Shown in pieces: positions 45,834 to 55,159 of a stretch of DNA of 64,000 bases. Made by a program: the position numbers and the translations under genes. This stretch comes from Acidobacteriota bacterium (GTDB lineage: Bacteria > Acidobacteriota > Vicinamibacteria > Vicinamibacterales > CAVVIG01). The stretch covers positions 20,439-84,438 of the forward strand of contig JAOBWF010000296.1 of the NCBI GenBank assembly GCA_025463215.1. The letters run 5' to 3'. The notes below the pieces were generated by a model. That model was not told the origin of the DNA. It worked only from the letters and a program-made list of their open reading frames with translations, and did not search any database. Numbering within the stretch: position 1 is the stretch's first letter; each line of letters begins with the position of its first letter.

Positions 45834-47002
45834 GGCACGGTGTCCGCGTGATGCTCCGCCTTCTGCAGGGCGTCGCGGGTGCGGGCGTGCGTCACCTCGC
45901 CGGCGTAGGTGATGAGCGAGTCCCGTTGAATCTCGTCCTGACGATCGAGCTGGAAGACCCGGTCTTTCGTGAACGCCTCGACGAAGGCCGTCAGGTTCCG
46001 CGAAAAGAGCAGGCTCGCATGGTACGGCAGCGTGGCAGGCAGGTTGAGCGGCGCGAGGATGGTGACGCCGCCGGCGTGGACCGTCTCCCCTGGCTTCGTC
46101 AGCTCGCAGTTGCCGCCGCCGTCGGCCGCCAGATCGACGATCAGCGACCCGGCCTTCATCGTCCTCACCGTGTCTGCGGTGATCAGCCGCGGCGCGAGCA
46201 CACCGCCGATCAACGCGGTGGTGATCACGATGTCGGACTGGGCGCATTGCTCGGCCAGGAGCTGGCGCTGGCGCCGCTGGTCGTCGTCAGACAACGCCCC
46301 GGCGTAACCGCCCCCCGCAGCCGCGCTGTCCTTCAGCTCGATGCCGACGTACTTGGCGCCGACGCTTTCAATCTGCTCCTTGACCTCGGGGCGCACGTCG
46401 GTCGCGACGACAGTGGCCCCGAGCCGCTTCGCCGTCGCGACCGCCTGCAGGCCGGCGACCCCGGCGCCGATCACGAACACTTTGGCGGGACGGACCATCC
46501 CGGCCGCGGTCATCAGCATCGGCAAGTACCGGTTGAACGCGACGGCGGCCAGGAGGACCCCCTTGTAGCCGCTGATGTTCGCCATTGACGAGAGCGTATC
46601 CATCGCCTGCGCGCGCGTCGTGCGCGGGATCGCGTCGGTCGAGAAGGAGGTGATCTTGCGGGCGGCGAGCGCGCGCACCGCCTCGAGATTCCGCAGCGGC
46701 ATCAGCGAGCCCAGATAAATCGTTCCGGGCCGCATCGACTCGATCTCCAGCCGTTGCGCCGCACCGCTCGCCGGCACCGTCACCTTCAGCACCGCATCGG
46801 CGGAACCGACAAGCGACGCCGGATCGGATCCGACCGTGACGCCCAGCGCGCGGTATTCGTCATCCGGGAAGCCCGCGGCGGTGCCGGCCCCCGACTCCAG
46901 TGACATCTCATAACCGGTCGCGATCAGTTTCTTGCACGACTCGGGCACGAGCGCGACCCGGCATTCGGCCGGAGCGGTCTCTCTGGGGACGGCGATCCGC
47001 AT
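45830..47002 (-). CDS. pntAA: NAD(P) transhydrogenase alpha, NAD-binding part
   Basis: 390 residues, soluble NAD(H)-binding domain I: MRIAVPRETAPAECRVALVP start, AAAVAFNRYLPMLMTAAG, nucleotide-binding VIGAGVAGLQAVATAKRLG, and DVRPEVKEQIESVGAKYV. The mobile-loop region with DQRRQRQ is present. ATG 47002 has AAGGAG 6 nt upstream; an upstream in-frame ATG at 47026 is less likely. Split alpha subunits are usual in many bacteria outside the enterics. Confidence 0.96.
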   Translation of the reverse strand: MRIAVPRETAPAECRVALVPESCKKLIATGYEMSLESGAGTAAGFPDDEYRALGVTVGSDPASLVGSADAVLKVTVPASGAAQRLEIESMRPGTIYLGSLMPLRNLEAVRALAARKITSFSTDAIPRTTRAQAMDTLSSMANISGYKGVLLAAVAFNRYLPMLMTAAGMVRPAKVFVIGAGVAGLQAVATAKRLGATVVATDVRPEVKEQIESVGAKYVGIELKDSAAAGGGYAGALSDDDQRRQRQLLAEQCAQSDIVITTALIGGVLAPRLITADTVRTMKAGSLIVDLAADGGGNCELTKPGETVHAGGVTILAPLNLPATLPYHASLLFSRNLTAFVEAFTKDRVFQLDRQDEIQRDSLITYAGEVTHARTRDALQKAEHHADTVP

Positions 47003-47046
47003 CACGACTCCTTTGTCTATGCACATCCGGCGCGGCGCAGCCAGGG

Positions 47047-48243
47047 CTAGGCGGCAATCATGCCGTTCGGATCGATGACGTATTTCCTTGCCGCGCCGGT
47101 GTCGAAGTCGTGGTAGCCGGCGGGGGCGTCGTCGAGGGTGATGACGGTGACATTCACGGCTTTCGCGATCTGGATTCTGTCGTGGAGGATGGCATGCATC
47201 AGCCGCCGGTTGTACTTCATCACCGGCGTCTGGCCGGTGAAGAACGAATGGCTTTTCGCCCAGCCCAGGCCGATGCGGATGCCGAGCGTCCCGACCCTGG
47301 CGCTCGGGTCGCTGGCCCCGGGGTCATCGGTGACGTAGAGGCCCGGAATACCGAGCGCACCGCCGGCGCGTGTCGCCTCCATCAACGCGTTCAGCACCGT
47401 GGCGGCCTGTTCTCGCGCGGCATCCTTCCCCTGTCCGTGTGCTTCGAAGCCGACGCAGTCGACCGCGGAATCGACCTCGGGCACGCCGAGGATGGCGTCG
47501 ATTTGCTGCGCCAGCGTCGCATCGCGCGTGAGGTCGATGGTCTCGCAGCCGAAACTGCGCGCGTGGGCGAGGCGAGCCGCATTCATGTCGCCCACGATCA
47601 CGACCGCCGCGCCGAGCAGTTGACACGACGCGGCGCACGCCAGCCCGACCGGCCCCGCGCCGGCGACGTACACCGTCGATCCGGTTCCTACGCCCGCAGT
47701 CACCGCGCCGTGGTACCCGGTCGGAAAGATGTCGGTGAGCAGCGTCAGGTCCTTGATCTTCGCGAGGGCCTGGTCCTTGTCGGGAAACTTGAGCAGGTTG
47801 AAGTCGGCGTACGGAACCATGACGTATTGGGCCTGCCCTCCGATCCAGCCACCCATGTCGACGTAGCCGTAGGCGCCCCCAGGGCGCGACGTGTTCACGT
47901 TGAGGCAGATGCCCGTCTGCTGTTCCTTGCAATTGCGGCATCGCCCGCAGGCCACGTTGAAGGGGACGGATACGATGTCGCCGACGCGGATGAACAGGAC
48001 ATCGCGTCCGGCCTCGATGACTTCCCCGGTGATCTCGTGCCCGAGGATCAGGCCGGATGGCGCCGTGGTGCGGCCGCGCACCATGTGCTGGTCCGATCCG
48101 CAGATGTTCGTCGAGATGACCTTGAGAATGACGCCGTGCTCGATCGCTCGGCCGGTGGTCTCGTCCACGAACTTCGGAAAGTCGATCGATTCAACCTGTA
48201 CTTCTCCTCGTTTGATGTATGCGACGCCGCGATTCGATGTCAT
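47047..48243 (-). CDS. fdhA: Glutathione-independent formaldehyde dehydrogenase
   Basis: 398 residues, zinc MDR enzyme oxidising formaldehyde to formate with NAD. Catalytic zinc ligands Cys48 (NICGSDQH) and His69/Glu70 (LGHE), structural zinc Cys99, 102, 105 and 113 (ACGRCRNCKEQQTGIC), and Rossmann VAGAGPVGLACA. The long insertion and the GGAYGYVDMGGWIGGQAQYV segment are diagnostic for this subfamily. GAGGAGATCGAC precedes the ATG. Fits removal of formaldehyde or other aldehydes produced by the periplasmic oxidases. Confidence 0.94.
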   Translation of the reverse strand: MTSNRGVAYIKRGEVQVESIDFPKFVDETTGRAIEHGVILKVISTNICGSDQHMVRGRTTAPSGLILGHEITGEVIEAGRDVLFIRVGDIVSVPFNVACGRCRNCKEQQTGICLNVNTSRPGGAYGYVDMGGWIGGQAQYVMVPYADFNLLKFPDKDQALAKIKDLTLLTDIFPTGYHGAVTAGVGTGSTVYVAGAGPVGLACAASCQLLGAAVVIVGDMNAARLAHARSFGCETIDLTRDATLAQQIDAILGVPEVDSAVDCVGFEAHGQGKDAAREQAATVLNALMEATRAGGALGIPGLYVTDDPGASDPSARVGTLGIRIGLGWAKSHSFFTGQTPVMKYNRRLMHAILHDRIQIAKAVNVTVITLDDAPAGYHDFDTGAARKYVIDPNGMIAA

Positions 48244-48597
48244 GTCGATCTCCTCAGAATCCCATCACGGGAGGTGACGAACGTTGGCCTGGTGCGCTCC
48301 TGCCAATCGTCCCCCGCGGCAACTCCCGCGCCATGTTTGGAGGGACGCCGGTCAACGACAAGCCGGGCGCATGCATCCGGTCAGGTGCACACGGACGCGC
48401 ACATCTGTGCACGGCTGCTCCGAGTAATACGCAACGCGAAGGATCGATCACGTCCGAGGATGTCCGTGAGCTCTTGCGACAGTTCGATCGGTGCGGTGCG
48501 CGGATCGTGGCGCGCAAGTTGCGGCGCTCGCGTGCGGCACCTCGGAGCGCCACGGGTCCGGCACGGTCCGAACGGGGACGGCAATACAGGAGGGCTG
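48244..48597. promoter_or_regulatory. Divergent intergenic region, no gene seen
   Basis: 354 bp between fdhA (minus) and a Tat-exported aldo/keto reductase (plus). A frame running through it is open only because of high GC content. No operator-like repeat stood out. Promoters for both directions must lie here. Confidence 0.5.
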
Positions 48598-49728
48598 ATG
48601 TCATCGGGTGATCGGAACGAGCTCTTCGACGCGACCGGGGCACCACGCGATCCCGCGCGCCGCGATTTCATCACTACCGCCGGGATGTTCAGCGCCGCCG
48701 CGGCCGTCGGCGCCGGCAGGGTTGGCGATGCCGAGGGGGAGCAGAGCGACCAGGGCTCCGGCGGGATGCCGGTGCGGCCTCTGGGCCGCACCGGCATCCG
48801 CATTTCCGCTCTCGGCGTCGGCGGCCACCACCTCGGCGATCTGTCCACGATGGACGAGGCGATCGGGCTCGTGCACGAAGCGGTCGATGCCGGCATCACG
48901 TTCTTCGAAAACTGCTGGGAGTACTACAACGGCAAAACCGAAACCTGGCTGGGACAGGCCCTCAAGGGACGCCGCGACAAGGTCTTCCTGATGACGAAGG
49001 TCTGTACGCACGGCCGGAGCGGCGCGCTCGCGATGCGGATGCTGGAAGAGTCGCTGCGGCGCCTGCAGACCGATCATCTCGACCTGTGGCAGATCCACGG
49101 CATCGTCTACGACAACGATCCCGAGCTGGCCTACGCCACCGGCGGTGTGCTCGAGGCCTTCGACGCGGCCAAACAGCAGGGCAAGGTGCGCTTCGTCGGA
49201 TTCACCGGTCACAAGGATCCAGGCTTTCATCTGAAGATGCTCGCGCTCGGTTATCCGTTCGATACGGTGCAGATGCCGCTCAATCCGTTCGACGCCGCCT
49301 TCCACAGCTTCGAGCGGCAGGTCCTGCCCGAAGTGAATCGCCGCGGCATGGGCGCGCTCGGCATGAAGAGCATGGGCGGCACCGCCTGGGCGATCCAGCA
49401 CGGCGTGGTCACCGCCGAGGAGCTGCTGCGCTACGCGATGAGCCTCTCCGTCAGCACGACGATCGCCGGCATGGATTCGATCGATGTGCTTCGGCAGAAC
49501 GTGCGGATCGCTCGCAGCTTCACGCCGCTGACCGACGCGGAGATGAACGCGCTGCGGGCGCGCTGCGCGGCGACCGCCGCCGATGGCCGGTACGAGCCCT
49601 ACAAAGTGTCGCTCCGGTACGACAATCCGATGACGCGCCTGCCGCACGGGTTTCCGATCGATTCGACGCAACGAGAGGTCAGGGAAATGTTGGACAGGGG
49701 TGGGAACGGCAGCTGGGGGACCCGATAA
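48598..49728 (+). CDS. Tat-exported aldo/keto reductase 1
   Basis: 376 residues with a twin-arginine leader (ARRDFITTAGMFSAAAAVG, about 20-38). AKR fold: Lys in FLMTKVCTHGR and His in LWQIHGIVYDND are kept; the usual catalytic Asp reads Glu (TFFENCWEYYNG) with the Tyr retained. GTAWAIQHG lies in the C-terminal half. AGGAGGG precedes the ATG. An exported AKR is unexpected because the reaction needs NAD(P)H, unless cofactor is bound before export. Followed 23 bp later by a paralogue. Confidence 0.88.
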   Translation: MSSGDRNELFDATGAPRDPARRDFITTAGMFSAAAAVGAGRVGDAEGEQSDQGSGGMPVRPLGRTGIRISALGVGGHHLGDLSTMDEAIGLVHEAVDAGITFFENCWEYYNGKTETWLGQALKGRRDKVFLMTKVCTHGRSGALAMRMLEESLRRLQTDHLDLWQIHGIVYDNDPELAYATGGVLEAFDAAKQQGKVRFVGFTGHKDPGFHLKMLALGYPFDTVQMPLNPFDAAFHSFERQVLPEVNRRGMGALGMKSMGGTAWAIQHGVVTAEELLRYAMSLSVSTTIAGMDSIDVLRQNVRIARSFTPLTDAEMNALRARCAATAADGRYEPYKVSLRYDNPMTRLPHGFPIDSTQREVREMLDRGGNGSWGTR

Positions 49729-49751
49729 CGCGTTGACGCCAAGGATGCACC

Positions 49752-50819
49752 ATGATGCGCGACACGCTTCACGATCCCGAACGGCGCCGTCTCCTGCACG
49801 CGGGCCTTGCGGGCGCAGGCGCCACCCTGGCCGCTGCGGTGCTGCCGGGGTCCGCCGCGGCGGCCCCGATCCCGACCGGCGCGCAAGGCGATACGGCCGC
49901 CGACATTCCGCGGCGGCCGCTCGGACGCACCGGCGAGCAGGTCTCGATCATCGGCGTCGGCGGCTATCACCTCGGGACGCTGCCGTCGGTCGACGCCGCG
50001 ATGCGGCTCGTCCACGAAGCCGTGGACGCGGGCGTGAACTTCTTCGACAACGCATGGGAATACAACGATGGCCGCAGCGAGGAGTGGCTGGGGCGAGCCC
50101 TCGAGGGACGGCGGGACAAGGTGCTGGTGATGACCAAAGTCTGCACGCACGGGCGCGGCAAGCAGGTGGCGATGCAGCAACTGGAGGAGTCGCTGAGGCG
50201 CTTGCGCACGGACCATCTGGATGTCTGGCAGATCCACGAAGTGATCTACGAGAACGATCCTGATCTCCATTTCGCCCCCGACGGCGTCGTCGCCGCGCTC
50301 GACCAGGCGAAGCAGGACGGCAAGGTCAGGTTCGTCGGCTTCACCGGCCACAAGAGCCCGGCCATCCATCTGCAGATGCTGGCGCGCCCCTATCCGTTCG
50401 ACACGGTGCAGATGCCGCTCAATTGCTTCGACGCCACGTATCGCAGCTTCGAGCAGCAGGTGTTGCCGCGCGTCGTGCAGCGGCAGGCCGCCGCGCTCGG
50501 CATGAAGAGTCTCGGCGGCGACGGTCAGCCGATTCTGCACGGCGTGGTCACTGCCGGGGAAGCGTTGCGCTACGCGATGAGCCTGCCGGTGGCGACGACC
50601 ATTACCGGCATCGACGCGCTCGAAGTGCTGCGTCAGAACCTGGCGATCGCGCGAGGCTTCGTGCCATTGAGCGCGTCCGACATGCAGGCTCTCCGCGAGC
50701 GCTGCGCCGCCTACGCGGCCGACGGACACCTCGAGCTGTACAAGTCGACCAAACGATACGACGGTGGCGTGGGCCGCGACCAGCACGGTTATCCACCGTC
50801 GAAGGAACTTCCGTACTGA
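49752..50819 (+). CDS. Tat-exported aldo/keto reductase 2
   Basis: 355 residues, paralogue of the preceding gene. Leader ERRRLLHAGLAGAGATLAAA is twin-arginine-like. Catalytic Asp is normal here (NFFDNAWEYNDG), with Lys (LVMTKVCTHGRG) and His (VWQIHEVIYEND). The two proteins share KGKVRFVGFTGHK-type and YPFDTVQMPLN segments. Likely produced with AKR 1 and possibly with the Mo-enzyme genes 190 bp downstream. Confidence 0.88.
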   Translation: MMRDTLHDPERRRLLHAGLAGAGATLAAAVLPGSAAAAPIPTGAQGDTAADIPRRPLGRTGEQVSIIGVGGYHLGTLPSVDAAMRLVHEAVDAGVNFFDNAWEYNDGRSEEWLGRALEGRRDKVLVMTKVCTHGRGKQVAMQQLEESLRRLRTDHLDVWQIHEVIYENDPDLHFAPDGVVAALDQAKQDGKVRFVGFTGHKSPAIHLQMLARPYPFDTVQMPLNCFDATYRSFEQQVLPRVVQRQAAALGMKSLGGDGQPILHGVVTAGEALRYAMSLPVATTITGIDALEVLRQNLAIARGFVPLSASDMQALRERCAAYAADGHLELYKSTKRYDGGVGRDQHGYPPSKELPY

Positions 50820-51012
50820 AGACGGAGTCGAGGAGCAGGGTGTGTCGAAAGAACGTGCGTGCACACAACGAAGCGGGTGGGGAGACCACTTGTGCGCAGA
50901 TCGAGACGGCGACCACACGCTGCCGGTCGCGGCAGCCGAACTTCTCGTGATGTTCCGCGTGGCGGCGGGCGGAACCGTGCTTGCGTCGAAATGATCCGGG
51001 TGCAGTAGCAAG

Positions 51013-51651
51013 ATGACCACGTTCAAGATCATCCCGGAAGTCTCGGCGGCGTTCTCCCGGCGCACGTTCATCAAATCGGTGATCGCCGGCAGCGCCGGCG
51101 TCGCCTCGGCGAACTATCTGTTCCGCGCCTCGTCGCTCGCCGGCCAGACCGGCGTCGGCGGCGGCGCAGAGCGGCTGATTACCTTGAACGTCAACGGCCG
51201 GCAGCGGCGGGTCGACGTCATGCGGCAGGAGACCCTGGCATGGACGCTCCGCTACAAGCTGGGCCTCACCGGCACCAAGCTGGGATGCGACCGCGCCGAG
51301 TGCGGCGCCTGCACCGTGCTGATCGACGACGTGCCGCACTATTCGTGTTCGATCCTGACCCACACCGTCCGCGCCAGGAACGTCCAGACGATCGAAGGGC
51401 TGGCGAGCGCCGATGGAATGCTGCATCCGGTGCAGCAGGGCGTTGTCGACGAACAGGGATTCCAGTGCGCCTTCTGCATGTCGGGGTTCGTCATGGCGAC
51501 GGTCGGCTACCTCAAGACGCATGCCGCCCCCACGCGCGAGGAGCTCGCCCATGGCATCTCGGGGAACCTGTGCCGCTGCCAGGACTACGACAAGATTCTG
51601 ACCGCGATGATGCGCGGCGCAGAGAACCTGAGAGGGGCGCAGCGTGGATGA
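51013..51651 (+). CDS. Periplasmic aldehyde dehydrogenase, 2Fe-2S subunit (PaoA-like)
   Basis: 212 residues. Tat signal SRRTFIKSVIAGSAGVASA (15-33), then plant-type 2Fe-2S domain (CDRAECGACTVLIDDVPHYSC) and helical 2Fe-2S domain (CAFCMSGFVM ... GNLCRCQDY). Small subunit of a xanthine-oxidase-family enzyme. The Tat signal on this subunit is the hallmark of PaoABC, where the folded heterotrimer is carried out together. The stop overlaps the next start by 8 nt. Confidence 0.93.
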   Translation: MTTFKIIPEVSAAFSRRTFIKSVIAGSAGVASANYLFRASSLAGQTGVGGGAERLITLNVNGRQRRVDVMRQETLAWTLRYKLGLTGTKLGCDRAECGACTVLIDDVPHYSCSILTHTVRARNVQTIEGLASADGMLHPVQQGVVDEQGFQCAFCMSGFVMATVGYLKTHAAPTREELAHGISGNLCRCQDYDKILTAMMRGAENLRGAQRG

Positions 51652-54118
51652 GTACGGCATCGGCCACAAACTGATCGGCAAGGACTATCCCACCGCCGAC
51701 CTGCGGGCGAAGGTCACCGGCCAGGCGAAATACGCGGAGGACTATCGCGCCGAGGGCATGCTGTTTTGCAAGCTGCTGCTCAGCCCACTGCCCCACGCTC
51801 GGATCAGGAGCATCGATGCGCGCGAAGCGCTCGCGATGCCTGGCGTCAAGGCGATCATCACAGCCGACGATGTGCCGCCGCCAGCCGACAGCATCGACGA
51901 CAACGGCAACGCCGTCCAGGCGAGCAAGTGGAGCGAGCGCGCGCTGACCAAGGAGCCGCTCTACCACGGCGAACCGGTACTGGCGGTCGCCGCCGTCGAC
52001 GAGCTCACCGCGGCCGACGCGATCGAGAAGATTCACGTCGATTTCGAGCCGCTCCCCTTCGTGCTGGATCCGCTGGACACGCTGCGGCCGGGCGGCCCCA
52101 ACGCGCGAACGGATGGCAACGTCTGGCAGGTGTTCGGCCTGCCGCGGCCGAAGGAAATACAGCTCAAATGGACCGCGGCGGACATGGCCGACGCCAACGC
52201 CGGCCGTCTGCCGATGGGCGAAACCCCCGATGACTGGTCGTACGGCGATCTCGACGCCGGCTTCCAACGCGCCGCGCTGGTCCTCGACGAGTCGTTCGTC
52301 ACGCCCGACGTGAGCCATCAGACGCTCGAGACCCGCAGCGCGATGGCGTACTGGCAGAACGGCAAGGTGTATGTGCACACCGGCACCCAGAGCACGGTGC
52401 AAACCGTGCCCGCCCTCGCCCGCTGGCTGCATCTCGATCCCAGCAAGGTCGTCTTCATCAGCGAGTACACGGGCGGCGGATTCGGCAGCAAGGTCACCGG
52501 CGGCATTTCGATGATCATTCCGGCGCTGCTGTCGAAAAAGGCCAACGCGCCGGTGATGATGCGCATCACGCGCGAAGAGGAGCATTACATCGGCCGCGCG
52601 CGCCCCGGCTTCCAGGGGCGGATGAGAGTCGGCTTCTCCGCCGACGGACGGATCACCGCCCTCGACATGTTCGTGATCTCGAACAACGGTCCCTACGAGG
52701 CCCAGGGCGACGCCGCCACGTCGGGTCGCATGGTCTCGCTGCTCTACCAGCCGCAGGCGATGCGCTGGCGCGGGGTGACGGTGCTGACCAACACCCCGCC
52801 GCGCAGCGCGCAGAGCGCGCCAGGCGGCATGCAGGGCATCACGATCATCGAGCCGATCCTCGCCAAAGCGGCGCGCAAGCTGGGGCTCGATCAGGTCGCC
52901 GTTCGCCGCGTCAACTGTCCGGAGGGCAAGGCGCAGTTCGGACCGGTGATCAACGGCCAGCGGCAGCACGCGACGAGCGCCTTCATCAAGCAGGCGCTCG
53001 ACCGCGGCGCCGAGCGGTTCAAATGGCGCGAACGGCTCGACCGCACGCCGAAGCAGCGCGGCACCAAGGTGCGCGGCGTCGGCGTCGCGGTGAGTTGTTA
53101 CGTCGGCGGCACGACCGGGTTCGACGGATTGCTCGTGATCAAGCCGGACGGGCGGATCGCCTTTCACTCGGGGATCGGCAACCTGGGCACGGAGTCCGTG
53201 ATCGACGTCCACCGCGTCGGCGCCGAAGTGCTCGGCGTGCCCTGGGAGAAGTGCGACATCACCTGGGGCAGCACGGCGAAGAACCTCCCCTGGACGTGTC
53301 CGTCCGGCGGCAGCCAGACGACGCATGCGATGACGCGCGCGGCGCATGCGACGGCGATGGCGGCCCGGCAGCAGCTCCAGCAGATCGCGGCCAAGACGCT
53401 GGGCGGCCGGCCCGAAGACTACGAGGTCGCGAACGAGCGCGTCTTCCGCAAGGGCGGCGGGCGCGGCATGACGCTGGGAGAGGCCGCACGGCGCGCCATC
53501 GAACTCGGCGGCGTCTACGACGGCCACGAAGCGCCCGCCAACCTGAACAGCTTCACCAAGACGTCGATGGCGGCGATCGCGGGCCAGGGTCTCGTCGCGG
53601 CTGCCCGCGACGTCTACCCGCACGACGGCATGACGCATTCGTATGTCGCCAGCTTCGCGGAGATCGAAGTCGACGTCGAGACCGGCAAGTACTCCATCGT
53701 CGACTTCCTCGCCTATGCCGACGTCGGCACCGTGATCCATCCCAAAGCGCTCGGCGGCCAGGTGCTCGGGCGGTCGACGCTCGGCATCGGCCACGCGATC
53801 GGCCAGAAATGGGTATTCGATCCGCACTATGGCGAGCTGCTGTCGAAGCGGTTCTATCAGAACAAACCGCCGACGATTCTGGATGTCCCCGTCGACATGG
53901 ACTGGGCCGCCCTCGACATTCCGGATCCGGAGACGCCGGTCGGCGCGCGAGGCATCGGCGAGCCCCCGGTGGGCGGCGGATGTTGCGCGATCCTGAACGC
54001 GCTCTCCGATGCGCTCGGCGACGAGATCTTCCGGCGCGCGCCCGTCAACCTCGACACGATTCTCACGTCGCTCGAAGCGAAACGGCCGATCCAGCAGCCG
54101 CTGACGGCCCACATCTGA
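51644..54118 (+). CDS. Molybdopterin-binding aldehyde dehydrogenase large subunit (PaoC-like)
   Basis: 824 residues, Mo-cofactor (molybdopterin cytosine dinucleotide type expected) catalytic subunit. GQAKYAEDYRAEGMLFCKLL opens the aldehyde oxidase/xanthine dehydrogenase a/b-hammerhead. EYTGGGFGSKVTGG is the pterin-binding Gly-rich loop and GARGIGEPPVGGG holds the catalytic Glu near the C terminus. It carries no signal of its own, as expected for piggyback export with the 2Fe-2S subunit. Likely substrate: aliphatic or aromatic aldehydes. Confidence 0.94.
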   Translation: MDEYGIGHKLIGKDYPTADLRAKVTGQAKYAEDYRAEGMLFCKLLLSPLPHARIRSIDAREALAMPGVKAIITADDVPPPADSIDDNGNAVQASKWSERALTKEPLYHGEPVLAVAAVDELTAADAIEKIHVDFEPLPFVLDPLDTLRPGGPNARTDGNVWQVFGLPRPKEIQLKWTAADMADANAGRLPMGETPDDWSYGDLDAGFQRAALVLDESFVTPDVSHQTLETRSAMAYWQNGKVYVHTGTQSTVQTVPALARWLHLDPSKVVFISEYTGGGFGSKVTGGISMIIPALLSKKANAPVMMRITREEEHYIGRARPGFQGRMRVGFSADGRITALDMFVISNNGPYEAQGDAATSGRMVSLLYQPQAMRWRGVTVLTNTPPRSAQSAPGGMQGITIIEPILAKAARKLGLDQVAVRRVNCPEGKAQFGPVINGQRQHATSAFIKQALDRGAERFKWRERLDRTPKQRGTKVRGVGVAVSCYVGGTTGFDGLLVIKPDGRIAFHSGIGNLGTESVIDVHRVGAEVLGVPWEKCDITWGSTAKNLPWTCPSGGSQTTHAMTRAAHATAMAARQQLQQIAAKTLGGRPEDYEVANERVFRKGGGRGMTLGEAARRAIELGGVYDGHEAPANLNSFTKTSMAAIAGQGLVAAARDVYPHDGMTHSYVASFAEIEVDVETGKYSIVDFLAYADVGTVIHPKALGGQVLGRSTLGIGHAIGQKWVFDPHYGELLSKRFYQNKPPTILDVPVDMDWAALDIPDPETPVGARGIGEPPVGGGCCAILNALSDALGDEIFRRAPVNLDTILTSLEAKRPIQQPLTAHI

Positions 54119-54133
54119 GGAAGGTCGCTCGTC

Positions 54134-55159
54134 ATGGCCGTGATCCGAGACGTCATGCCGGCGTTCGAGCTGGTGCAGCCCGGCTCCATCGCCGATGCGC
54201 AGAAAATCCTCGAGCGGCGCGGCGGCGAGGCATGGGTGCTGGCCGGCGGGATGGACAGCTTCGACTGGCTGAAAGATCGGATCAAGCGGCCGAGCGTGGT
54301 CGTCGATCTGAGCGGCATCGCCGAGCTCAAGGGCATCCGGACGACGGCCGACGGCATCGAGATCGGCGCAATGACGACGCTGACGGAGATCGTCACGCAC
54401 CACGTGGTCCGGCAGCAATACGGCCTGCTCGCGCAGGCGGCGGAACTGGTCGCGTCGCCGCAGATCCGCAATCAGGGCACGATCGGCGGCAACGTATCGC
54501 AGGATGCGCGCTGCTGGTATTACCGGGCGGGCTGGCCCTGCTATCGCGCCGGCGGCAACCTCTGTTACGCCGACACACCGGTGTCGCGCAATCGCGAGCA
54601 CGCGATCCTCCACGCGAGACGGTGCGTCGCGGTGAATCCGTCGGACGCGGCCCCGGCGCTGATTGCCCTCGATGCGAAGTTCGTGATTCAGACGCCGAAG
54701 GGCGAGCGCGTGGTCGACGCCGAGGACTATTTCATCGGCCCCGATATCGACATCACGCGGCTGCACATCCTCCGCCCGGGAGACCTGCTCACGGCGATCC
54801 GGATCCCGGTGGCATGGTCCACCGCGGCCGGCGCGCGGTTCTATTTCGAGAAAGTGCGAGACCGGAACGTGTGGGACTTTCCGTTGCTGAACGTGGCGTC
54901 GGCGGCGGTGATCGCCGACGGACGGATCGAGCGGCTCCGCATCGCGGTCAATGGCGCGGCCGCCCGTCCGCTCAGGCTGAAGAAGGTCGAAGACGCCGTG
55001 CGCGGGCAGCCGCCGATCGGAGCCACCGGCGAGATGGCGGGGAAGCTGGCGATCCAGGGGGCGGTGCCGCTGCAGTTCAACGGCTACAAGATCCCGTTGA
55101 TGCGGAATCTGGTGAAGCGCGCCATCGGCGGCGTCCAGGAGGACACGTGGGGATCCTAG
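54134..55159 (+). CDS. FAD-binding subunit with a 4Fe-4S loop (PaoB-like)
   Basis: 341 residues, CoxM/PaoB-type flavoprotein. FAD-binding VLAGGMDSFDWLKDRI and QIRNQGTIGGNVSQDARCW. A cysteine-rich insertion with four Cys (CWYYRAGWPC, NLCYAD, ARRCVAVNPSDAA) matches the extra 4Fe-4S cluster loop known from PaoB and 4-hydroxybenzoyl-CoA reductase. The downstream gene overlaps its 3' end by 13 nt. Confidence 0.92.
   Translation: MAVIRDVMPAFELVQPGSIADAQKILERRGGEAWVLAGGMDSFDWLKDRIKRPSVVVDLSGIAELKGIRTTADGIEIGAMTTLTEIVTHHVVRQQYGLLAQAAELVASPQIRNQGTIGGNVSQDARCWYYRAGWPCYRAGGNLCYADTPVSRNREHAILHARRCVAVNPSDAAPALIALDAKFVIQTPKGERVVDAEDYFIGPDIDITRLHILRPGDLLTAIRIPVAWSTAAGARFYFEKVRDRNVWDFPLLNVASAAVIADGRIERLRIAVNGAAARPLRLKKVEDAVRGQPPIGATGEMAGKLAIQGAVPLQFNGYKIPLMRNLVKRAIGGVQEDTWGS

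Noticed and set aside
46900..48597. Long in-frame extension ahead of the first Tat-exported aldo/keto reductase
   Set aside because: It overlaps fdhA on the other strand; AGGAGGG and the Tat leader fix the start at 48598.
51512..54766. 1084-codon minus-strand frame opposite the molybdoenzyme genes
   Set aside because: Shadow of three well-recognised subunit genes; Arg/His/Asp-rich composition and no domain.
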